Shown here piece after piece: positions 24,690-34,750 of a stretch of 64,000 nt of DNA; position 1 is the first letter of the stretch, and every line of letters starts with the position of its first letter. The DNA is from Microtetraspora fusca (lineage in GTDB: Bacteria; Actinomycetota; Actinomycetes; Streptosporangiales; Streptosporangiaceae): the NCBI RefSeq assembly GCF_001570365.1, contig NZ_BBYK01000039.1, positions 248,001 to 312,000 of the forward strand, in the 5' to 3' direction. The notes under the pieces are model-generated. The model was given only the letters and a program-made list of their open reading frames with translations. It did no database searches and had not been told where the DNA came from. A program made the translations under genes and the position numbers.

Positions 24690-27587
24690 CTACTTGCCCG
24701 TGCCGGACGTGGTCCTCCTGCCGCCGGACGGCGAGGGCGCGGGCGCCATCGCCGGGGCCTGGCCGAAGCCGTTGTCGCCGCCCCACGGGTCCCCTCCGCC
24801 GTCACCGCCCGGATCCAGGTTCCCGGTGCCGTTGCAGGAGAGGTCCATGGGGTCGCAGTCGCTCGTGTCGTCCGGGGGGAACCCGCCGTCGTCCGGCGGG
24901 AAGTCGTCCTCGGGCGTGGCCGTCGGCGTCGGCGTCGGGCTGGGCACGATGTTCTCGGGCTGGCCGATGCCGGACTTGCCGGGGAACTGCTCGACCTTCT
25001 CGTCCTTCATCGCCTCCAGCATGAACGCGCGCCAGATGCTGGTCGGCTTATCGGCGCCTTCGAAGCCGAGCGAGACCTCCTTCGGCCGCGAGTAGGGGTT
25101 GTCGTCACCGTACTTGGGCGCCTTGCCCGTGGGGCAGGTCAGCGCCTTGAGCTCGACGACCTTGCCGCTCTTGGTGCGGCACTGCTCGCGGTACATGCCG
25201 ACCGCGGTGACGAGCTGCGGGGTGTAGCCGACGAACCAGGCTTCCTTCTCGTCGTTGTTGGTGCCGGTCTTGCCGGCTGCGGGACGGCCGATGCCCTTGC
25301 CTCCGGCCGTACCGGTCTTGAGCACCTCCTCCATCGCCACGGTGGCGTCCGCCGCCGCCTCAGGGCTGATCACGTTCTTGACCGTCGACTGCTCGCGCAC
25401 GACGACGAGGTCGCCCTTCTTGACCTCCTTGACGACGTGGTAGTCCACGTGCTTGCCGGCGTTGGCGAAGATCGAATAACCCGCGGCCTGCTCGACGGGT
25501 GTCACCAGGGCACTCCCGATGGAGAACAGGTACTTGTGGTCCGCGACGTCCTTGTCCATCGCCTGCTTGTTGAGGCCGGCGGCGACGGCGATCTGCTTCA
25601 CCGCGGCGAGCTGGCCGATGGTGCCGCTCTGCTCGTCCAGCGTGTACGCCATGGACGCGAACGCGGTGTTGACCGACTGGGCGGTGGCCTTGACCACGTC
25701 GATGGCCTGGCCGACGTTGTGGCTGTTATTGATCTTCGTCGTCCCGGGCAGCGTCTCCGGCACCGTCACGTTGCCCGGCACGTAGCTGTTGAGGCTGTGG
25801 CCCGCGTCCAGCCACGCGGCCAGCACGTACGGCTTGAAGGCCGAGGCCGCCTGCTTCCTGGAGTCGAACGCGGTGTTCCAGTTGTTGGCCACGTAGTTGT
25901 CACCGCCGTAGAAGGCGAGCACCCGGCCGTTGCGCGGATCGACCGCGGCGAGCCCCGTGTGGAACTCCTTCGACATGCCGTTGGTGACGCCCTTCACGGC
26001 CTTCTGCGCCTCGACCATCAACCGCTTGTCGAACGTCGAGACGATCTTGTAGCCGCCGCTCCTGACCATGTCCGGCGACAGGCCGCCCTCCTTGAGCTCC
26101 TGCATGACCTGGATGATCATGTAGCCCTTGAGCCCGCCCATGACGTCCTTGTTGTTCTCCTTCGCGAGCTTGGGGAACTTCTTGGGGTCAACGAGCTTGC
26201 CGTCCTGCACGCCGTACTTCGCGGGGAGCCCGCTGTACCTCCCCGGGTCCAGCTTGGCCATGCCGTCGATGACGTACGCGAAGCGCTCCTGGGTGGGGGC
26301 GAGGTTCTTCTTCAGCTCCTCCACGTCGAACCGGCTGGGGCTCTGGATGCGGCCGGCGAGGTAGGCGGCCTGGGCCTCGTTCAGCTCCCAGACATGCTTC
26401 TTGAAGAAGGCCCTCGCTGCCGCCTCGATCCCGTTGGCACCACGGCCGAACGGAACCGTGTTGAGGTACTGCAGGAGGATCTCGTCCTTGGACATCGACT
26501 TGTTCAGCTTGATCGCGACGAAGATCTCCTTGATCTTTCGCTGCGCGCTGACTTCCCTGCTCAGGCCGTCGTAGTAGTTTCTGGCCATCTGCTGGGTGAT
26601 CGTGGACGCACCCTGGACCTGCTCCCCGCTGACGGTCATCCACACCGATCGCATCAGGCCACTGAAGGAGATGCCGGCATCCTCCCGGAAGCTGCGGTTC
26701 TCCGCGGCGATCACCGCGTCCTGCACATGCCGGGGAATCTTGTTGATGTCGTCGATGATCACTCGCGTCTCGCCGACCCGGCCGATGGCGGTCTTGCCGT
26801 CGCGGTAGTAGATCACGCTGCCCTGGGCGGTGGCGTCCGCCTGCGTCGCCTTGGGGATCGGCGTGTTCGCGTACGCGATGGCGATCATGCCGAAGACGCC
26901 GGCCACCAGAACGGTGAACCCGACCACGACGATCTTCCAGCTGGGGATGAACCGCTTCCAGCCGGCACGGCGGGGCTTGCGGTCGTCATCGTCGTCGTCG
27001 AAATCGCGCGGATCCCGCGGCCCGCGTCCTCCCGGACCTCGGCCCCCCGGCCCTCCGGGACCGCGACCACCCGGACCGGGCTCGCCCCTGCGGCGCCGCC
27101 CGTCCGCGCCCATCGCCTGGGTCTCCTCACCGTCGCCCCGGCGACGCGGCTCCCCCGAAGGCGCGCCCATGACCTGCGTCCGGTCGCCACCCGGCCGGCC
27201 GCCCGGGCCTCCGGGTCCACCGGGGCCCGGCCGTCCCTGCCCACCGGGACCACCACCGGGGCCACCAGGACCACCAGGACCGCCGGGTCGGGGCATGTGC
27301 TGGGTGCGCTCCTGACCGCCGGGTCCGCCAGGACCGTTCCTACGCGGATCGGGTCCCGGGCGCGGCGGGGGCGACACGGGCGGCATGCCCTGCGTGTCCT
27401 CGAAGGCCGCCTCACTGCGACGCTGGGCGCCCTGCCGTCCGCCGGGATCTCCTTGGGGGGCACGGCCGTACTGATCATCGGGCCCGGCGTCCGCGCGACG
27501 GCGGCGCCCAGGGCGGGCTGATCCACCGGAGCCCGAGAAATCCTCGGGACGGCCGGTCGGCTCCGGTCCATAGTTGCTGTAAGTCAC
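24690..27587 (-). CDS. Class A penicillin-binding protein (transglycosylase/transpeptidase)
   Basis: A bifunctional peptidoglycan synthase of about 965 residues. Residues 1-205 are a disordered cytoplasmic tail rich in Gly, Pro and Arg with a poly-Asp run. One membrane helix follows (WKIVVVGFTVLVAGVFGMI, ~217-241). The GT51 domain has AENRSF with the catalytic Glu, then GASTITQQMARN and RKIKEIFVAIKLN. The transpeptidase motifs are SAFK (~582-585), SVN (~638-640) and KTGT (~773). A Pro/Asp-rich tail ends the protein outside the cell. GTG 27587 has GAGGA upstream; an ATG at 27605 has no site. It acts with MurJ and Ddl encoded in this window. Confidence 0.95.
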   Translation of the reverse strand: MTYSNYGPEPTGRPEDFSGSGGSARPGRRRRADAGPDDQYGRAPQGDPGGRQGAQRRSEAAFEDTQGMPPVSPPPRPGPDPRRNGPGGPGGQERTQHMPRPGGPGGPGGPGGGPGGQGRPGPGGPGGPGGRPGGDRTQVMGAPSGEPRRRGDGEETQAMGADGRRRRGEPGPGGRGPGGPGGRGPGGRGPRDPRDFDDDDDDRKPRRAGWKRFIPSWKIVVVGFTVLVAGVFGMIAIAYANTPIPKATQADATAQGSVIYYRDGKTAIGRVGETRVIIDDINKIPRHVQDAVIAAENRSFREDAGISFSGLMRSVWMTVSGEQVQGASTITQQMARNYYDGLSREVSAQRKIKEIFVAIKLNKSMSKDEILLQYLNTVPFGRGANGIEAAARAFFKKHVWELNEAQAAYLAGRIQSPSRFDVEELKKNLAPTQERFAYVIDGMAKLDPGRYSGLPAKYGVQDGKLVDPKKFPKLAKENNKDVMGGLKGYMIIQVMQELKEGGLSPDMVRSGGYKIVSTFDKRLMVEAQKAVKGVTNGMSKEFHTGLAAVDPRNGRVLAFYGGDNYVANNWNTAFDSRKQAASAFKPYVLAAWLDAGHSLNSYVPGNVTVPETLPGTTKINNSHNVGQAIDVVKATAQSVNTAFASMAYTLDEQSGTIGQLAAVKQIAVAAGLNKQAMDKDVADHKYLFSIGSALVTPVEQAAGYSIFANAGKHVDYHVVKEVKKGDLVVVREQSTVKNVISPEAAADATVAMEEVLKTGTAGGKGIGRPAAGKTGTNNDEKEAWFVGYTPQLVTAVGMYREQCRTKSGKVVELKALTCPTGKAPKYGDDNPYSRPKEVSLGFEGADKPTSIWRAFMLEAMKDEKVEQFPGKSGIGQPENIVPSPTPTPTATPEDDFPPDDGGFPPDDTSDCDPMDLSCNGTGNLDPGGDGGGDPWGGDNGFGQAPAMAPAPSPSGGRRTTSGTGK

Positions 27588-27844
27588 GCGTCCTCGTTCA
27601 GTCATCAGGGGAATGTCGCCGGCGCGGGCCGGCGGGCGGGTGAGCGCGTCTCCTCAGGAGACCACCCTGAACCGGCGGACCGCCGTCCGTGCCAGGCGGG
27701 CGGCTCCTGTGGTTCCAGCCCCAACCTTGGCAGACCCGAACCACGTGGACGGGGACTTCACCGCATTCCCGGGGGGTCGCGGGAGGGAACTGCCCGGCTT
27801 TTACCCTGGCCGCCAAGTGTTCGCGCCGATCACGTTCCACCGGC

Positions 27845-27858
27845 GTGATCTTGGTCAC
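27845..27858. promoter_or_regulatory. CRP-like palindrome GTGA-N6-TCAC
   Basis: GTGATCTTGGTCAC matches the core of the cAMP receptor protein operator used in actinobacteria. It lies about 260 bp upstream of the PBP start and 263 bp upstream of padR. Function is inferred from the motif alone. Confidence 0.45.
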
Positions 27859-28042
27859 ATTGGTGACAAAGGGCGCAAGAAAGGGGTACCGCGCGCGATC
27901 GCGGGGAGCGCCCGATTCCATGCGGTCCCGGCGGATCGGCACGCGCGCCGCCCGCTCGGCCCGCCCGGTCCCGGGCGTCCACTCTGACCGCATGTGACAC
28001 AGATTACGGCTCTTTACCGGATCGTGCCGCGCCCTTGACACG

Positions 28043-28072
28043 TTGCACGGTATGCCAGCACGGACGTATCCT
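28043..28072 (+). promoter_or_regulatory. Probable padR-ino1 promoter
   Basis: A -35-like TTGCAC (28043-28048) and -10-like TATCCT (28067-28072) are spaced by 18 bases, directly upstream of the padR operator. A better -35 hexamer TTGACA at 28035 has no suitably spaced partner. Confidence 0.5.
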
Positions 28073-28074
28073 TC

Positions 28075-28097
28075 GGATGTATCGGTTCGATACATCC
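28075..28097. promoter_or_regulatory. Perfect 23-bp palindromic operator of padR
   Basis: GGATGTATCG and CGATACATCC are exact inverted repeats separated by GTT. The site ends 24 bases before the padR start and sits at the expected transcription start, the classic place for autorepression by a PadR dimer. Confidence 0.85.
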
Positions 28098-28120
28098 GCG
28101 AGATACAAGGAGGTGTTCCG

Positions 28121-28756
28121 GTGACCGGCCCGCGTGGTGGAATGCTGGAGCTCGCCGTCCTTGGCTCGCTACACGAAACCCCCCTGCACGGGTACGAGCT
28201 GCGGAAACGGCTCAACACCCTGCTCGGGATGTTCCGTGCGTTCTCGTACGGCTCGCTGTACCCCTGCCTCAGGGCGCTGCTCAACGACGGTCTCATCACC
28301 GAAGAGGAGCCGCCGGCGGACACCGTCATCGGCCGCAGGTCGAAGATCGTGTACAAGCTGACCGCCGAGGGCAAGGAACGGCTGCACGAGCTGCTCACCC
28401 AGTCGGGCCCCTCCTCCTGGGAGGACGAGAGCTTCGGCATCCGTTTCGCCTTCTTCCGCCACACGGAGGCGGAGGTGCGCCTGCGCATCCTGGAAGGCCG
28501 CCGCAGCCGGCTGGAAGAGCGCCTGGACATCGTCCGTACGGCTCTCGCCCGGACGAGGGAACGGCTCGACAGCTACACGCTGGAGCTTCAGCGCCACGGG
28601 CTCGAATCGGTCGAGCGCGAGGTCCGATGGCTCAACGAGCTGATCGACTCGGAACGGCGTGGCGCCACGGCCCGCGAGGACCCGAGCACGACAGAACCAC
28701 CGCATGCCGTACAGGACGAAACCAACAGGGCGGACATGCCCGAGGCAGATGAGTAA
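28121..28756 (+). CDS. PadR-family transcriptional regulator
   Basis: A 211-residue regulator. The winged helix-turn-helix occupies residues ~8-85 ([62 protein letters not shown]), which is the PadR signature. The C-terminal part is a charged helical dimerisation domain ([29 protein letters not shown]). GTG 28121 has AAGGAGG at 5 bases. It is followed 13 bases later by ino1, whose ribosome-binding site overlaps the padR stop, so the two form an operon. Mycobacteria show the same pairing of a PadR-like gene with ino1, supporting control of inositol synthesis. The palindrome at 28075 is its likely operator. Confidence 0.92.
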   Translation: MTGPRGGMLELAVLGSLHETPLHGYELRKRLNTLLGMFRAFSYGSLYPCLRALLNDGLITEEEPPADTVIGRRSKIVYKLTAEGKERLHELLTQSGPSSWEDESFGIRFAFFRHTEAEVRLRILEGRRSRLEERLDIVRTALARTRERLDSYTLELQRHGLESVEREVRWLNELIDSERRGATAREDPSTTEPPHAVQDETNRADMPEADE

Positions 28757-28769
28757 AGGAGCGAGTGCG

Positions 28770-29849
28770 ATGGGTTCGGTACGCGTAGCCATCGTGGGTG
28801 TGGGGAACTGTGCCGCGTCACTGGTGCAGGGCGTCCACTACTACAAGGACGCCGACCCGGCCAGCCGAGTGCCGGGCCTGATGCACGTGAAGTTCGGCGA
28901 TTACCACGTCGGCGACGTCGAGTTCGTCGCCGCCTTCGATGTGGACGCCAAGAAGGTCGGCCGCGACCTGTCGGAGGCGATCGTGGCCTCCGAGAACAAC
29001 ACCATCAAGATCTGTGACGTGCCGCCCGTCGGCGTCACGGTGCAGCGCGGGCACACCTTCGACGGTCTCGGCGAGTACTACCGCGAGATCATCGAGGAGT
29101 CCGACGAGCAGCCGGTCGACGTCGTCCAGGCGCTCAAGGACGCGAAGGTCGACGTTCTGGTGTCCTATCTGCCCGTCGGCTCCGAGGAGGCCGACCGGTT
29201 CTACGCCCAGTGCGCGATCGACGCCAAGGTGGCCTTCGTCAACGCGCTGCCGGTCTTCATCGCGTCCGACCCGGAGTGGGCGGCCAAGTTCACCGAGGCG
29301 GGCGTGCCGATCGTCGGCGACGACATCAAGTCGCAGGTGGGCGCCACCATCACGCACCGGGTGATGGCCAAGCTGTTCGAGGACCGCGGGGTCGAGCTGC
29401 TGCGCACGTACCAGCTCAACTTCGGCGGCAACATGGACTTCATGAACATGCTGGAGCGGAAGCGGCTCCAGTCCAAGAAGATCTCCAAGACCCAGTCGGT
29501 CACCTCGCAGATCCCGCACGAGATGTCCAAGGCCGACGTCCACATCGGCCCCTCGGACCACGTGCCGTGGCTCGACGACCGCAAGTGGGCCTACGTCCGC
29601 CTGGAGGGCCGCTCCTTCGGCGACACCCCGCTCAACCTGGAGTACAAGCTGGAGGTCTGGGACTCCCCCAACTCCGCGGGCATCATCATCGACGCGGTCC
29701 GCGCCGCCAAGATCGCGCTGGACCGGGGCATCGGCGGCCCGCTGCTCTCGCCGTCGTCCTACTTCATGAAGTCGCCGCCGGAGCAGTACTCCGACGACGT
29801 CGCCCGCGAGTCCGTCGAGCGCTTCATCCGCGGCGAGGCCGATCGCTGA
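28770..29849 (+). CDS. ino1: Inositol-3-phosphate synthase
   Basis: A 359-residue NAD-dependent enzyme that converts glucose 6-phosphate to inositol 3-phosphate, the entry to mycothiol and phosphatidylinositol. The Rossmann glycine motif is [17 protein letters not shown] at the N-terminus. The actinobacterial/archaeal-type core motifs are [30 protein letters not shown], and [26 protein letters not shown] with the catalytic lysines. Start ATG 28770 is chosen because AAAGGAG (overlapping the padR stop) lies 7 bases upstream; an in-frame ATG at 28749 lies before that site. Second gene of the padR operon, closed by a hairpin at 29856. Confidence 0.97.
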   Translation: MGSVRVAIVGVGNCAASLVQGVHYYKDADPASRVPGLMHVKFGDYHVGDVEFVAAFDVDAKKVGRDLSEAIVASENNTIKICDVPPVGVTVQRGHTFDGLGEYYREIIEESDEQPVDVVQALKDAKVDVLVSYLPVGSEEADRFYAQCAIDAKVAFVNALPVFIASDPEWAAKFTEAGVPIVGDDIKSQVGATITHRVMAKLFEDRGVELLRTYQLNFGGNMDFMNMLERKRLQSKKISKTQSVTSQIPHEMSKADVHIGPSDHVPWLDDRKWAYVRLEGRSFGDTPLNLEYKLEVWDSPNSAGIIIDAVRAAKIALDRGIGGPLLSPSSYFMKSPPEQYSDDVARESVERFIRGEADR

Positions 29850-29855
29850 CGCACC

Positions 29856-29880
29856 GCCCCGGCTCGTCGTGAGCCGGGGC
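29856..29880. terminator. Bidirectional terminator between ino1 and idi
   Basis: GCCCCGGCTC and GAGCCGGGGC form a perfect 10-bp stem with loop GTCGT, followed by GTCTTCGTTT on the plus strand. It sits in the 48-bp gap of two convergent genes. Confidence 0.85.
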
Positions 29881-29897
29881 GTCTTCGTTTGTACGGG

Positions 29898-30479
29898 TCA
29901 CCGTACGGCGGCGGGCAGGCGGGCCGGGTCGCCGACGGGCCAGGTCAGCGGGTCGGGGCCGAGCGCCACGAGCTGCGGCACCTGCTCCCGCGCCCAGGGC
30001 GAGATGTCCAGCTCCCCGCTCATCACCGTGTCGGCGAACTGCTTCCAGGGCATCCAGCGCACCGCGTCGACCTCGTCCGGGTTGGGCGTCGGCTCCGCAG
30101 AGACGATCACCCGGTAGACCGGGCACAGCTCGTTCTCGACCGTCCCGTTGTCCATCACCGCCCGGTACGCGAACCGGGGCAGCAGGAGATCGACGCTCTC
30201 GACGACGAGCCCGAGCTCGTACTCCAGCCGTCGGATCACCGCCGCGGGAAGCGCCTCGTCCGGCAGCGGATGCCCGCAGCAGCTGTTCGTCCACTGCGCC
30301 GGCCAGGTCTGCTTGTGCCCGGCCCTCTGCGAGAGCAGGAGGCGCCCCTCGTGGTCGAAGACGTAGCTGGAGAACGCCAGGTGCAACGGAGTGTCGGTGC
30401 CGTGCACCGCGGCCTTCGGGGCCGTACCCACGCGGTTTCCCTCGCCGTCGACCAGCACGACATGTTCGTCATTGGTCAC
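29898..30479 (-). CDS. idi: Isopentenyl-diphosphate delta-isomerase, type I
   Basis: A 193-residue Nudix-fold isomerase that interconverts IPP and DMAPP for isoprenoid synthesis. Diagnostic segments: [21 protein letters not shown], then [18 protein letters not shown] with the catalytic Cys of the TNSCCGHP motif, and the catalytic Glu in [12 protein letters not shown]. The metal-binding histidines of the type I enzyme are in place. The GTG at 30479 begins [15 protein letters not shown], the usual start. No strong ribosome-binding site is visible. Convergent with ino1 and divergent from the MFS gene. Confidence 0.96.
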   Translation of the reverse strand: MTNDEHVVLVDGEGNRVGTAPKAAVHGTDTPLHLAFSSYVFDHEGRLLLSQRAGHKQTWPAQWTNSCCGHPLPDEALPAAVIRRLEYELGLVVESVDLLLPRFAYRAVMDNGTVENELCPVYRVIVSAEPTPNPDEVDAVRWMPWKQFADTVMSGELDISPWAREQVPQLVALGPDPLTWPVGDPARLPAAVR

Positions 30480-30623
30480 ACGACCGAGGTTACGGGGTCC
30501 GTCCCCGGAAACCTCGCGAACCGGCGGATCCGGTGGACACGCCCTTTCCCGCTCCCCGCGAGTGACGCGCCCAATCAGGGACGTGTCAGGGATGATCCGG
30601 ATACGCCTGTCGTACCGCGCGCG

Positions 30624-30629
30624 TAGGCT
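30624..30629 (+). promoter_or_regulatory. -10 element for a probably leaderless MFS transcript
   Basis: TAGGCT lies 7 bases before the GTG start at 30637, which would place the transcription start on the start codon itself. No ribosome-binding site precedes the GTG, consistent with leaderless translation. Confidence 0.5.
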
Positions 30630-30636
30630 TGCCGCC

Positions 30637-31938
30637 GTGTCCTACGTCTCAGATCTGCGCGTTGTCCTGCGGGGGCGGGACTTCAGACGGCTCTTCGGGA
30701 CCCGTCTGCTGTCGCAGTTCTCCGACGGGATCTTCCAGGTCGCCGTCGCCGGCTTCGCCTTCTTCAGCCCGGAGAAGCAGGCCACCGCGGCGGAGATCGC
30801 CGCCGGCATGGCCGTGCTGTTCCTGCCGTACAGTCTGCTCGGGCCGTTCGTCGGGGTGTTCATCGACCGCTGGTCGCGACGGCAGATCCTGGTCATCGCG
30901 CCCTTCGTGCGGGGCACGCTGCTGGTCCTGACCGCGGCACTGCTGGCCAGCGGGGCCTCGGACGCCGTCTTCTACACCGCGGCGCTCGCCGTGCTCGGCG
31001 TCAACCGCTTCTTCCTGTCCGCGCTCGGGGCCTCGCTACCCCATGTCGTGCCGTCCGACCGACTCATGATCGCGAACGCGGTGACGCCGACCTCGGGCAC
31101 CGTGATGACCTTCATCGGCGCGGGCGTCGGGTTCCTGCTCCGCTTCGCGATCGGCCCGGACATGGGCGGCACCGTCGCCCTGCTCATCGTCTCGGGCGTG
31201 GTCTTCGGGTTCAGCGCCCTGATCGCGCGCACCATGCCGCGTGAGCTGCTCGGCCCGGCGTACGCCCCGGACCGGCCGCGGGCGAGCGAGGTGATCCGCG
31301 ACGTGCTGGCCGGTCTCCTGAACGGCGCGCGGCACGTCATGGCCCGTCGCCCCGCGGCGGCCGCGCTCGGCGCCATGGCCACCCACCGCCTCCTGTACGG
31401 GCTGTCCATCGCGCTGGTGGTCATGCTCTACCGGTACTACTTCACGACCGACGCCGAGGTGGCGCTCAAGGGCATCACGCTCGTGGTGGCGACCTCGGGC
31501 GCGGGCTTCTTCCTCGCCGCCCTGATCACGCCGTGGGGCACCCAGCGGTTCGGCATCGAGAACTGGGTCCCGGTGATGCTCGCGAGCTGCGGGGTGCTGG
31601 AGCTGGTGCTCTGCCTGCCGTTCCACCGGTGGGGCTTCCTCGTCGCCGGGTTCGCGCTCGGTGTGGGCGGCCAGAGTGTCAAGATCTGCGCCGACACGGT
31701 CGTACAGCGCGACGTCGACGACGTCTATCTCGGCCGGGTGTTCTCGATCTACGACATGCTCTTCAACGCCACGACCGTGCTCGGCGCGTTGATCGCGGCG
31801 ACGATACTCCCGCCGAACGGCAAGTCCTACGCCGCGCTCTGCGTCATCGCCGGCGCGTACCTGCTGGGAGCGCTGGGATACCGCCTGCTCGTCCCCTCGC
31901 CCCGCGCCGCCGCTCTCGGGACGTCAAAGAGCGCCTGA
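30637..31938 (+). CDS. MFS transporter
   Basis: A 433-residue major-facilitator protein with twelve predicted helices. It starts with [39 protein letters not shown], and the loop between helices 2 and 3 carries the family signature [14 protein letters not shown]. The central loop and helix 7 begin near [22 protein letters not shown]. The GTG at 30637 is preceded by a -10-like hexamer rather than a ribosome-binding site. Substrate unknown; actinobacterial members of this pattern are usually exporters. Its stop codon lies inside bioA on the other strand (15-bp tail-to-tail overlap). Confidence 0.9.
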   Translation: MSYVSDLRVVLRGRDFRRLFGTRLLSQFSDGIFQVAVAGFAFFSPEKQATAAEIAAGMAVLFLPYSLLGPFVGVFIDRWSRRQILVIAPFVRGTLLVLTAALLASGASDAVFYTAALAVLGVNRFFLSALGASLPHVVPSDRLMIANAVTPTSGTVMTFIGAGVGFLLRFAIGPDMGGTVALLIVSGVVFGFSALIARTMPRELLGPAYAPDRPRASEVIRDVLAGLLNGARHVMARRPAAAALGAMATHRLLYGLSIALVVMLYRYYFTTDAEVALKGITLVVATSGAGFFLAALITPWGTQRFGIENWVPVMLASCGVLELVLCLPFHRWGFLVAGFALGVGGQSVKICADTVVQRDVDDVYLGRVFSIYDMLFNATTVLGALIAATILPPNGKSYAALCVIAGAYLLGALGYRLLVPSPRAAALGTSKSA

Positions 31939-33186
31939 GGCGGCCACCATGGCTTCGGCGATCCTGTCCACGTCCTCCGGCGTGCAGGCGTACGGCGGCA
32001 TCGCGTAGATCAGGGTGCCGAAGGGACGGAGCCAGACGCCCCGGGCCATCATCATGTCCTGAATTTTCGCGACATCGACGGAGTGATGGGTCTCGATCAC
32101 GCCGATCGCGCCCAGCACCCGTACATCCTTCACGCCGGGGGCGTCACGGGCCTCCGCCAGACCCGTGGCGAGCCCCGCCTCGATCCGGGCGACCTCGGCC
32201 CGCCAGGGCCGCTCCGCCAGCAGGTCGAGCGAGGCGTTCGCGACGGCGGCGGCGAGCGGGTTCCCCATGAAGGTGGGGCCGTGCATCAGCACGCCCACGC
32301 GCTCGGCCACCCGCTCCGTGCAGAGGGTGGCCGCCAGCGAGAGATAGCCGCCGGTCAGCGCCTTGCCCACGCACATGATGTCGGGCCGGATCCCGGCGTG
32401 GTCGCAGCCGAACAGCTCCCCGGTGCGGCCGAACCCGGTGGCGATCTCGTCGGCGATCAAGAGCACGTCGTGCTCGTCGGCCAGCTCGCGCAGCCGCCGC
32501 AGGCAGGCCGGGTGATAGAAGCGCATCCCGCCCGCGCCCTGCACCACCGGCTCCACGATGATCGCGGCCAGCTCGTCCGCGTGCGCCGCGACGAGGGCCG
32601 ACAGCTCGTCCAGGTACGCCGCCAGCCGCGGGTCGTCGTCGTCCAGCCCGTACGCGGGCGGGCGGGGCGCGAAGACGTGGCGCGGCAGCACCCGGGAGAA
32701 GAGGTGGTGCATCCCGTTGACGGGGTCGCACACCGCCATGGCGCCGAACGTGTCGCCGTGGTAGCCACCGCGCACGGTCAGCAGCGTCGAGCGGCCCCGG
32801 TGCCCGGCGTCGTGCTGGATCGCCATCTTGATCGCGACCTCCACGGCCACCGACCCCGAGTCGGCGAGGAACACCCGGTCCATACCGGTCATCCCGGCGA
32901 GCGTCCGGGCCAGCCGTACGGCAGGCTCGTGCGTGAGGCCGCCGAACATGACGTGCGCCATGTCGTCGAGCTGGGCGCGGAGCGCCTCGTTCAGCCGCGG
33001 GTGGTTGTACCCGTGGACGGCCGCCCACCAGGACGACATGCCGTCGACGAGCTCCCGCCCGTCGGCGAGCGTCAGCCGTACGCCCTCCGCCCGGCGCACC
33101 ACGTGAGCCGGGACGGCCGCCGGCGTGGCGGCATAGGGATGCCACACGTGCCGCAGGTCCAGCCGCAGGATCTCGTCAGCGTCCAC
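31924..33186 (-). CDS. bioA: Adenosylmethionine-8-amino-7-oxononanoate aminotransferase
   Basis: A 420-residue PLP enzyme of fold type I, class III. It makes 7,8-diaminopelargonic acid in biotin synthesis, using S-adenosylmethionine as amino donor. Family marks: [15 protein letters not shown] at the N-terminus (HPY substrate site), [16 protein letters not shown], the PLP Asp in [15 protein letters not shown], and the Schiff-base Lys in [11 protein letters not shown]. No other biotin gene (bioB, bioD, bioF) is in the window, so the pathway is split. It overlaps the MFS gene by 15 bp at the 3' end and is followed upstream by the CCA-adding enzyme gene in the same direction. Confidence 0.96.
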   Translation of the reverse strand: MDADEILRLDLRHVWHPYAATPAAVPAHVVRRAEGVRLTLADGRELVDGMSSWWAAVHGYNHPRLNEALRAQLDDMAHVMFGGLTHEPAVRLARTLAGMTGMDRVFLADSGSVAVEVAIKMAIQHDAGHRGRSTLLTVRGGYHGDTFGAMAVCDPVNGMHHLFSRVLPRHVFAPRPPAYGLDDDDPRLAAYLDELSALVAAHADELAAIIVEPVVQGAGGMRFYHPACLRRLRELADEHDVLLIADEIATGFGRTGELFGCDHAGIRPDIMCVGKALTGGYLSLAATLCTERVAERVGVLMHGPTFMGNPLAAAVANASLDLLAERPWRAEVARIEAGLATGLAEARDAPGVKDVRVLGAIGVIETHHSVDVAKIQDMMMARGVWLRPFGTLIYAMPPYACTPEDVDRIAEAMVAASGAL

Positions 33187-33210
33187 GCCGCCACCCTAGA
33201 GGCGGCCCGG

Positions 33211-34647
33211 TCAGGACAGGACGTTCTCGGCCCGTGCCCAGGCGAGCAGTTCCTCGCGCGCCGCCTCCTTGCCGATCACGCCCTGGTCCATGCGCACCTC
33301 CAGCATGTGCTTGTACGCGCGGCCGACGACCGGCCCCGGGGACACGCCGAGGATCTCCTGGATCTCGTTCCCGTCGAGCTCGGGCCGGATCTTGGCCAGC
33401 TCCTCCTCGTCGGCCAGCCGCGCGATGCGCTCCTCGAGCTGGTCGTACGTCCGAGACAGCGCGGCCGCCTTGCGCTTGTTGCGTGTGGTGCAGTCGGCCC
33501 GGGTGAGCTTGTGCAGGCGGTCCAGCAGGTGGCCTCCGTCGCGCACGTACCGCCGGACGGCGCTGTCGGTCCACTCGCCGGTGCCGTAGCCGTGGAAGCG
33601 CAGGTGCAGCTCCACGAGCCGCGACACGTCCGACACGACGTCCTTGGGGAAGCGCAGCTCCGACAGCCGCTTCTTGGCCATCTGGGCCCCGACGACCTCG
33701 TGGTGGTGGAAGGAGACCCGGCCTCCGGGCTCGTTCCTGCGGGTCTTGGGCTTGCCCACGTCGTGGAGGAGCGCGGCCCAGCGCAGCACCCGGTCCGGGC
33801 CGGGGTCCTCCAGCGCGATCGCCTGCTCCAGGACGATCAGCGTGTGCTCGTAGACGTCCTTGTGCCGGTGGTGCTCGTCGATCTCCAGGCGGAGCTTGGG
33901 CAGCTCGGGCACGACGTGCGCGGCCAGCCCTGTCTCCACGAGCAGCGACAGGCCCTCGCGCGGCCGCCCACCGCAGACGAGCTTGTCCAGCTCGTCGCGG
34001 ATGCGCTCCGCCGAGACGATCTCGATGCGCCCGGCCATCGCGGTCATGGCCTCGACGGCCTTCGGATCGACGGTGAACCCGAGCTGCGAGGCGAACCGCG
34101 CCGCGCGCAGCATCCGCAGCGGGTCGTCGTCGAAGGACTGCTCCGGTGTGCCCGGCGTCCGCAGCACCTTGGCCATCAGGTCGGAGAGCCCGCCGTGCGG
34201 GTCCACGAACTCGTGGCCGGGCAGCCGCACCGCCATCGCGTTGACGGCGAAGTCCCGCCGGGCGAGGTCGCCCTCCAACGTGTCGCCGTACGAGACCTCC
34301 GGCTTGCGCGAGGTCCGGTCGTACGACTCGGCGCGATAGGTGGTGATCTCCAGCATCCAGCCGCCCTTGCGGACGCCGATGGTGCCGAAGTCGATGCCGA
34401 TGGTCCAGACGGCGTCCGCCCAGTCCTTGACGATCTCCAGCACCTGCTCGGGCCTGGCGTCCGTGGTCAGGTCGAGGTCGTTCCCGATCCGGCTGAGGAA
34501 GACGTCACGGACGGACCCTCCGACGAGGGCCAGCTCGTGGCCGCGTGCGGCGAACATCTCGCCGATCTCGTCGGCGACCGGGGCGATCCGCCGGAAAAGG
34601 TCGTCCACGGATCGTTTCTGAATATCGCTCAGATTTGAAACGGACAA
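33211..34647 (-). CDS. cca: CCA-adding tRNA nucleotidyltransferase
   Basis: A 478-residue class II nucleotidyltransferase that adds or repairs CCA at tRNA 3' ends. The head domain shows LALVGGSVRDVFLSRIGNDLDLTTDA with the metal-binding Asp pair, the motif RRDFAVNAMAVRL, and PLRMLRAARFASQLGF. An HD-type domain follows (WAALLHDVGKPKT, SFHHHEVVGAQ), as in actinobacterial members. The start is uncertain: a TTG at 34647 gives MSVSNLSDIQKRSVDDLFRR, but no ribosome-binding site is visible; a GTG at 34608 is the next option. Divergent from the YbaK-like gene. Confidence 0.95.
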   Translation of the reverse strand: MSVSNLSDIQKRSVDDLFRRIAPVADEIGEMFAARGHELALVGGSVRDVFLSRIGNDLDLTTDARPEQVLEIVKDWADAVWTIGIDFGTIGVRKGGWMLEITTYRAESYDRTSRKPEVSYGDTLEGDLARRDFAVNAMAVRLPGHEFVDPHGGLSDLMAKVLRTPGTPEQSFDDDPLRMLRAARFASQLGFTVDPKAVEAMTAMAGRIEIVSAERIRDELDKLVCGGRPREGLSLLVETGLAAHVVPELPKLRLEIDEHHRHKDVYEHTLIVLEQAIALEDPGPDRVLRWAALLHDVGKPKTRRNEPGGRVSFHHHEVVGAQMAKKRLSELRFPKDVVSDVSRLVELHLRFHGYGTGEWTDSAVRRYVRDGGHLLDRLHKLTRADCTTRNKRKAAALSRTYDQLEERIARLADEEELAKIRPELDGNEIQEILGVSPGPVVGRAYKHMLEVRMDQGVIGKEAAREELLAWARAENVLS

Positions 34648-34750
34648 GGCTGGGTACGTCCTTCGGTCACGGAACAGGTTTCCCCCGACACGCTGCGATC
34701 ACCTCTTACGGCCATGCCGGGGGCTCTGGGACGAGGCAAGGAGCTATGAG

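Larger units (their letters stand above)
27588..28120. promoter_or_regulatory. PBP/padR divergent intergenic region
   Basis: 533 bp with no convincing gene. From left to right it holds a short GTCTCCTCAGGAGAC palindrome (27648-27662), a CRP-like site (27845-27858), a second partial dyad GTCACATTGGTGAC just beyond it, and the padR promoter/operator at 28043-28097. The PBP promoter must lie in the left or middle part on the minus strand. Confidence 0.6.

Noticed and set aside
30624-30636. Possible ribosome-binding site for the MFS gene
   Set aside because: No purine-rich tract is present; the sequence fits a -10 element of a leaderless start better.
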